Shown: in pieces, positions 59,791 through 64,000 of the stretch
Layout of the letters: the number at the start of each line of letters is the position of its first letter
Position numbering within the stretch: the stretch's first letter is position 1
Assembly: GCA_963790965.1 (NCBI GenBank)
Contig: CAWBQO010000003.1
Coordinates: 186,001-250,000, forward strand
Direction: 5' to 3'
DNA length: 64,000 bases
Source of the DNA: CAWBQO01 sp963790965
GTDB lineage: Bacteria; Bacteroidota; Rhodothermia; Rhodothermales; DASSAV01
Program-made: the position numbers and the translations under genes
The notes under the pieces: generated by a model
Databases searched by the model: none
Seen by the model: the letters and a program-made list of their open reading frames with translations, nothing else
What the model was told of the DNA's origin: nothing

Positions 59791-61215
59791 ATGAACCTCA
59801 CCTCGATCATGACAACGCTCCGAAGAACTTCAGGTAGTTCGCGCTTCCGCTTCCGCGTGCCGGCGCTGCTGGGTTTTCTCTTTGCCGTCGGCTCGCAAGT
59901 CGCCACGGCGCAAGAGGCCGTTGAACCCGCCATCTCCGGCGCCGACACTTCGTGGATTCTCATCTCAACGGCGCTCGTGCTGCTCATGACACCGGCACTC
60001 GCCTTCTTCTACGGCGGCCTCGTACGCTCGAAGAACGCGCTCAACACGATGATGATGAGCTTCGTGGCGCTCGGTGCCGTCGGCGTCATCTGGGCGCTCG
60101 TCGGCTACTCGCTGGCTTTTTCGGAGGGGAATGCCTTCATCGGAGGCTTGTCGGCAGCGTTCTTGAACGGCGTCGGACTGGAGCCGGCGGGCACGATTCC
60201 CGAGCTGCTCTTCATGGGTTTCCAGGGCACCTTCGCCATTATCACGGCGGCGCTGATCTCCGGCGCAGTGGTCGAGCGGATGCGTTTTCCGGCGTATCTC
60301 GCCTTCATCAGCCTCTGGATTCTCTTTGTCTATGCGCCGGTTTGCCACTGGGTCTGGGGCGGCGGATGGGTCGGCGGCATGGGCGCGCTGGATTTCGCCG
60401 GCGGTGCGGTCGTTCATGTCAACGCGGGCGCGGCGGCGCTGGTCGCTGCAATGGTCCTCGGGCCGCGCAAGGATTATGGGAGGCAGGCACTCCTGCCGCA
60501 CAACGTGCCCTTTGTACTGCTCGGCGCGGGCCTGCTGTGGTTCGGATGGTTCGGCTTCAACGGAGGTAGCGCCCTTGCGGCAAACGGGCTGGCTGCACTG
60601 GCGTTCGTGAACACGCTACTGGCACCTACCGCGACCCTGGTTCTGTGGACGCTGCTCGACTACTACCGCGCGAAGCACGTGACGGCCGTCGGTTCCGCAA
60701 CCGCGATCGTGGTGGGACTCGTTGCCGTCACGCCCGCAGCCGGGTTCGTCTCGCCGATGTCTTCGCTCGCTATTGGCGCGATTGCCACGTTCCCGAGTTA
60801 CTTCCTTATTCAGTGGCGCGCCCGCACCCGGCTCGATGACTCGCTCGACGTGTTCGCGGCCCATGGCATCGGGGGCATGACCGGCGCGCTGCTAACCGGC
60901 GTCTTTGCGGAGGCAACCTGGAGCGGCGCTGCCGACGGACTGCTCTTCGGCAACCCGGGTCAACTCCTCGTTCAGTTTGTCTCCATCGCAGCCGTGTTTG
61001 CCTACAGCGGCGTCCTGACGTTCGTCATTCTAAAAGCGCTCGGCTTCGTCATGGCGCTGCGGCCGGACGGAAAACGGGAGGCGCTTGGGATGGACGTCGT
61101 CAATCATGGCGAGGAGGCCTACTCGAGCGGGGAGGGAGCCGTCCTGCTTCTCGACGACGAAGTCGCTCCTGTTCGGGCACCCGTCCTTAAGCCACAGCTA
61201 CAGCCGGTTGCCTGA
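59791..61215 (+). CDS. amt: Ammonium transporter
   Basis: Inner-membrane Amt/Rh channel, 474 residues. A cleavable-type N-terminus (about 1-45) precedes 11 TMs. Signatures: DTSWILISTALVLLMTPALAFFYGGLVRSKNALNTMMM, VWGGGWVGGMGALDFAGGAVVHVNAGAAALVAA with the first pore His, and the conserved FAAHGIGGMTGALLTGVF with the second. The C-tail (about 420-474) is long and acidic before PVRAPVLKPQLQPVA and is the docking side for PII. Followed after 45 bp by glnK. Confidence 0.96.
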   Translation: MNLTSIMTTLRRTSGSSRFRFRVPALLGFLFAVGSQVATAQEAVEPAISGADTSWILISTALVLLMTPALAFFYGGLVRSKNALNTMMMSFVALGAVGVIWALVGYSLAFSEGNAFIGGLSAAFLNGVGLEPAGTIPELLFMGFQGTFAIITAALISGAVVERMRFPAYLAFISLWILFVYAPVCHWVWGGGWVGGMGALDFAGGAVVHVNAGAAALVAAMVLGPRKDYGRQALLPHNVPFVLLGAGLLWFGWFGFNGGSALAANGLAALAFVNTLLAPTATLVLWTLLDYYRAKHVTAVGSATAIVVGLVAVTPAAGFVSPMSSLAIGAIATFPSYFLIQWRARTRLDDSLDVFAAHGIGGMTGALLTGVFAEATWSGAADGLLFGNPGQLLVQFVSIAAVFAYSGVLTFVILKALGFVMALRPDGKREALGMDVVNHGEEAYSSGEGAVLLLDDEVAPVRAPVLKPQLQPVA

Positions 61216-61260
61216 TTCCGGATTTTCCTCCTTTTTAACTCGCATATTTGAGGATCAACC

Positions 61261-61617
61261 ATGAAAATGATAAAAGCCGTCATTCGCCCGGACCGGCTCA
61301 ACGATGTGCTCAAGGCACTCTACCGCGCCGACATCAACGGCCTGACCGTCTCCCGCGTGCAGGGCCACGGCGGCGAAACCGAGCACGTCGAGACGTACAG
61401 GGGGACCTCCGTGAAGATGGAGCTGCATGATAAGGTGCAGATCGACATCGGCGTGACCGAGCCTTTCGTCGACGCTACGGTGCAGGCGATCGTTCTCGCC
61501 GCCCGCACGGGCGAAGTGGGAGACGGCAAGATCTTCGTCTTGCCGGTCGAGAAAGTCTACCGCATTCGAACGGGCGAAGAGGATCAGGCTGCCGTAACCC
61601 CGGTGACTTTGAATTAA
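61261..61617 (+). CDS. glnK: PII nitrogen-regulatory protein
   Basis: Trimeric signal protein that binds ATP/ADP and 2-oxoglutarate and plugs Amt. 118 residues. MKMIKAVIRPDRLNDVLKAL, T-loop about 37-55 with QGHGGETEHVETYRGTSVKMEL (the uridylylatable Tyr is at about 46, not the usual 51), B-loop TGEVGDGKIFVLPVEKVYRIRTGE. The T-loop is unlike the enterobacterial form and resembles archaeal GlnK-type proteins. Directly after amt, the standard arrangement. Confidence 0.94.
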   Translation: MKMIKAVIRPDRLNDVLKALYRADINGLTVSRVQGHGGETEHVETYRGTSVKMELHDKVQIDIGVTEPFVDATVQAIVLAARTGEVGDGKIFVLPVEKVYRIRTGEEDQAAVTPVTLN

Positions 61618-61636
61618 GCCGATCTCATCGCCTGCA

Positions 61637-61676
61637 GCAAGTCCCCGCCCGGAGCCGATTCGGGGCGGGGACTTGC
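61637..61676 (+). terminator. Terminator-like hairpin after glnK
   Basis: A perfect 14-bp stem GCAAGTCCCCGCCC/GGGCGGGGACTTGC with a 12-base loop, 19 bp past the glnK stop. There is no T tract after it, so it may need Rho or act as a processing barrier. Confidence 0.55.
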
Positions 61677-61768
61677 GCTATTGTGGAAGCCGCTCGGAGC
61701 CAGCGGGATCGGCGAGGCGGGATCAACGTACAGGCGGGAGCCGATCTGCCCCCGATTCCCCTCTGTCC

Positions 61769-64000
61769 ATGCGCATTCTGTTTCTGGCCGCTCTCCTCCT
61801 GACACCGATGCTTGCTCGGGGACAGGGATTCAACACGATGTCCGGCCGCAATCATCCGGAACTTGCGTGGATGGAAGCGGAGACGGAGCATTTTCTCATT
61901 CATTATCCGAAACGCCTCGCCGGCATCGAGATCGAGGCCGCGCCGGTTGCAGAGGCGACCTACGCGGCGTTGAGTCAGAACCTCGGCGTTACCTTCGACC
62001 GCAAGATCCGCATCTATTTATCCGACGAGGATGAGATCGTCAATGGCTTTGCGGTCCCAATCAGCGATCCATACACCAACATATGGGTCCATGTGAATGA
62101 AGCGGCGGATGTGTTCACCGGCCGGGAGAAGTGGCTGCGGAAGGTGCTCCCTCACGAGCTGACGCACATCTTCCATTATCAAGCCGTTAAGGGGCAACTC
62201 GGCTGGTTCGGCAACATCGTCGCCGAGCCGGTTCCGCGATTCTGGACCGAGGGGCTGTCGCAGTATGAGACGGAAAAGTGGGACGCGGAGCGCGGCGACC
62301 GCTGGCTTCGTACCGCCGTCCTCGACGACCGGCTCTCCTACAGCGATGGCCTGTCTGCCTGGAATGGCCGCCTTCTGTATGCGGTGGGCAACGCGCAGGT
62401 GCGCTTCTTCGCCCACACCTATGGCGACACGACGCTTGCCAAGATGCTCACGCACCGTGACCGCTTTCTCGGCTTCAAAGTGCATGACTTTCAGAAAGCC
62501 TTCAAAGAAACCACGGGCGACACCTACCGGCAGTTTCGCGAGGACTGGCGGCGGCACGTCAACATCTATTACAACACCATTGCCGGGCAGCTCGAGCCGG
62601 CGGATTCGCTCGGCGTCGACCCGCTTGGCACTAACGACGATTACCTATACGATCTTCAGTACAGCCCGGACACGAGTCTGGTCGCCATCGTTTCCCTGCA
62701 GTCGCTCGAAAGGCCCGTGCGCAAGCTGACGGTCGTAAACCGCGAGACCAAGCGCGGACACACGGTGGCGGAAGGGCCAGTGAACGCACCGGTCGGATGG
62801 AGTCCGGACAGCCGGCGGCTGGTCTACTCGCGGACGCACCGCGGCCGACATGGCGCGATGCTCAACGACCTCTACATCGTGGACGCGGACGGACGGCACC
62901 GGAGGCAGCTCACGAAGGATCGGCGCGCTTTTTCACCGACGTTCGCGCCGGACGGGAATCGCGTCGCGTTCGTGGCTTCGGAAGGTTGGACGGCCAACCT
63001 GTTCGTTCTCGATCTGGAAACCGGCGTCGAGCGGCCTTTGACCCACTTTACCGGCGACGTGCAGATTACCTCGGCCCGGTGGCACCCGGCGCAAGAGCGC
63101 ATCGCCGCCGCGTTCTTTGACGCAGACGGTGCCCGCAGCATTGTCGAGATTGACGCGCTCACGGGCGAGGTAACGACGCTCGTGAGCGACGGAGAAGACA
63201 GCCGACTGCCCGTCTGGAATCCTGCCGGGAACGCCCTTGCCTTTACCTCTCGCCGCGACCGCGTGCCGAACGTTTTCGTGTACAACTTTTCCGCCGATTC
63301 CGTTCGCCGGGTGACGGCGCTCGCTACCGGGGCAACTGCGTATAGCTGGATTCCGCCGGATTCCGCCCGCGCGCACGGCAGTCTGGCCGTAGTGGCCAAC
63401 AGCAGCAAGACGCGCGACCGCGCCTTCCGCATCGATGCCGCGCGCAGCGTTGCGGAACCTCTCGTTGAAGTGCCGGAGGGCTACGCCGAATGGACCGAGC
63501 ACACGCCGCCCGCGCAAGTGCCACGGGTGATCGAGCCGGATGCCTCGCTCGTTCAGCGGCGGGACCGGTATCGGTCCTTCCGCAACATCACCCATGCGGC
63601 CACCTTCGCGCTGCCGTACTACGACAACACCGATGACTTTGGCGTCGTGGGCACATCGGTGTGGATGGAGCCACTCGGCAAGCACTTGCTGGCGTTCATC
63701 GGCGGGATCTCGTTCGCGCAGCCGTGGGAGCGGAGCCTCTTTCTGGCATCGTATACTAATAACCAGTGGTCTCCCTCCGTAACGTTGAGTCTGTACCGAA
63801 TGCCGTCCACCGGGCGGATCTACGGTAGCGACCTGCTTGTCGAGAACGTAGGCGGCGGCGATGTCAGCCTCTCTTTGCCGCTCGACTGGCTGGACCTGCC
63901 GTTCGCCTCAACCACGGTCGAGTCGCGCCTGCGCTACGTGGACGTGGACCCGCTCGACCTCGGAGCGTTTAAGGCCACCTCCGACGAACTTGCCGTGCCG
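61769..64000 (+). CDS. HELTH metalloprotease/TolB-like propeller protein, 3' end outside the window
   Basis: The frame is open to the last base (744 codons). Signal peptide about 1-19 (MRILFLAALLLTPMLARG), then a peptidase-MA-like domain about 25-250 with the zinc motif HELTHIFHYQ and FWTEGLSQYETEKW (third ligand region). Next a TolB-like beta-propeller about 285-560 (YDLQYSPDTSLVAIVS, GWSPDSRRLVYSRT, TFAPDGNRVAFVAS, VWNPAGNALAFTSR), and the start of a C-terminal barrel (about 610 on). Such proteins are common in this phylum; probably at the outer membrane. Function unknown. Confidence 0.85.
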   Translation, partial: MRILFLAALLLTPMLARGQGFNTMSGRNHPELAWMEAETEHFLIHYPKRLAGIEIEAAPVAEATYAALSQNLGVTFDRKIRIYLSDEDEIVNGFAVPISDPYTNIWVHVNEAADVFTGREKWLRKVLPHELTHIFHYQAVKGQLGWFGNIVAEPVPRFWTEGLSQYETEKWDAERGDRWLRTAVLDDRLSYSDGLSAWNGRLLYAVGNAQVRFFAHTYGDTTLAKMLTHRDRFLGFKVHDFQKAFKETTGDTYRQFREDWRRHVNIYYNTIAGQLEPADSLGVDPLGTNDDYLYDLQYSPDTSLVAIVSLQSLERPVRKLTVVNRETKRGHTVAEGPVNAPVGWSPDSRRLVYSRTHRGRHGAMLNDLYIVDADGRHRRQLTKDRRAFSPTFAPDGNRVAFVASEGWTANLFVLDLETGVERPLTHFTGDVQITSARWHPAQERIAAAFFDADGARSIVEIDALTGEVTTLVSDGEDSRLPVWNPAGNALAFTSRRDRVPNVFVYNFSADSVRRVTALATGATAYSWIPPDSARAHGSLAVVANSSKTRDRAFRIDAARSVAEPLVEVPEGYAEWTEHTPPAQVPRVIEPDASLVQRRDRYRSFRNITHAATFALPYYDNTDDFGVVGTSVWMEPLGKHLLAFIGGISFAQPWERSLFLASYTNNQWSPSVTLSLYRMPSTGRIYGSDLLVENVGGGDVSLSLPLDWLDLPFASTTVESRLRYVDVDPLDLGAFKATSDELAVP

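Overview
The window reads as chromosomal DNA of a high-GC member of the Rhodothermota/Bacteroidota branch, probably Rhodothermales. The signs are: a complex I gene cluster holding a NhaD antiporter and a pterin carbinolamine dehydratase (an arrangement reported for Rhodothermus marinus); a secreted protein with a C-terminal module like those of type IX secretion cargo, beside a PorV-like barrel; the bacillithiol gene bshA; TonB receptors with a carboxypeptidase-regulatory-like N-terminal domain; and few clear Shine-Dalgarno sequences. No rRNA, CRISPR array or insertion sequence was seen.

Layout. 1-2313 (minus) is a translation cluster infC-rpmI-rplT-leader peptide-pheS. infC appears to start at a rare ATC codon, and a 17-codon leader with two adjacent Phe codons precedes a terminator that lies 15 bp before pheS. 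2418-12245 (minus) holds mpl and the membrane arm of complex I (nuoJ, K, L, M, nhaD, pcd, nuoN); nuoA-I are not here. 12580-18367 holds a secreted protein with an internal duplication, sodA, a phosphopantetheinyl transferase and an mlaE-F-D lipid-transport operon.

18629-24635 is the main accessory feature: tRNA-Thr(CGT) followed by a 5.9-kb element bounded by a perfect 33-bp repeat of the tRNA 3' end. It contains a tyrosine recombinase, a TonB-dependent receptor preceded by a metalloregulator-like palindrome, and a PepSY-type membrane protein. The CCA expected at the tRNA 3' end lies at the far side of the element, which supports integration into the tRNA gene.

24686-28174 (minus) is a tight four-gene set: bshA, an unassigned kinase-fold protein, queD and a HEPN-like/CBS protein. 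28347-33027 has an outer-membrane barrel, a CHASE/PAS histidine kinase and a CNNM-type transporter. 33156-40616 is a complete tripartite RND efflux operon (tetR, outer-membrane factor, adaptor, an unusually long RND pump) with a TetR-type operator. 40993-49533 has a ThuA-like protein, ispH, a 7TM histidine kinase and a type IX secretion-related trio. 49793-58628 is mostly single housekeeping and repair genes (glyoxalase-II-like hydrolase, rfbD, mscL, topoisomerase IB, SDR, Rad52-type annealing protein, aldo/keto reductase, O6-alkylguanine methyltransferase) followed by two peptidoglycan enzymes. 58959-61617 is an ammonium module (outer-membrane barrel, amt, PII), and the window ends inside a HELTH metalloprotease/beta-propeller protein.
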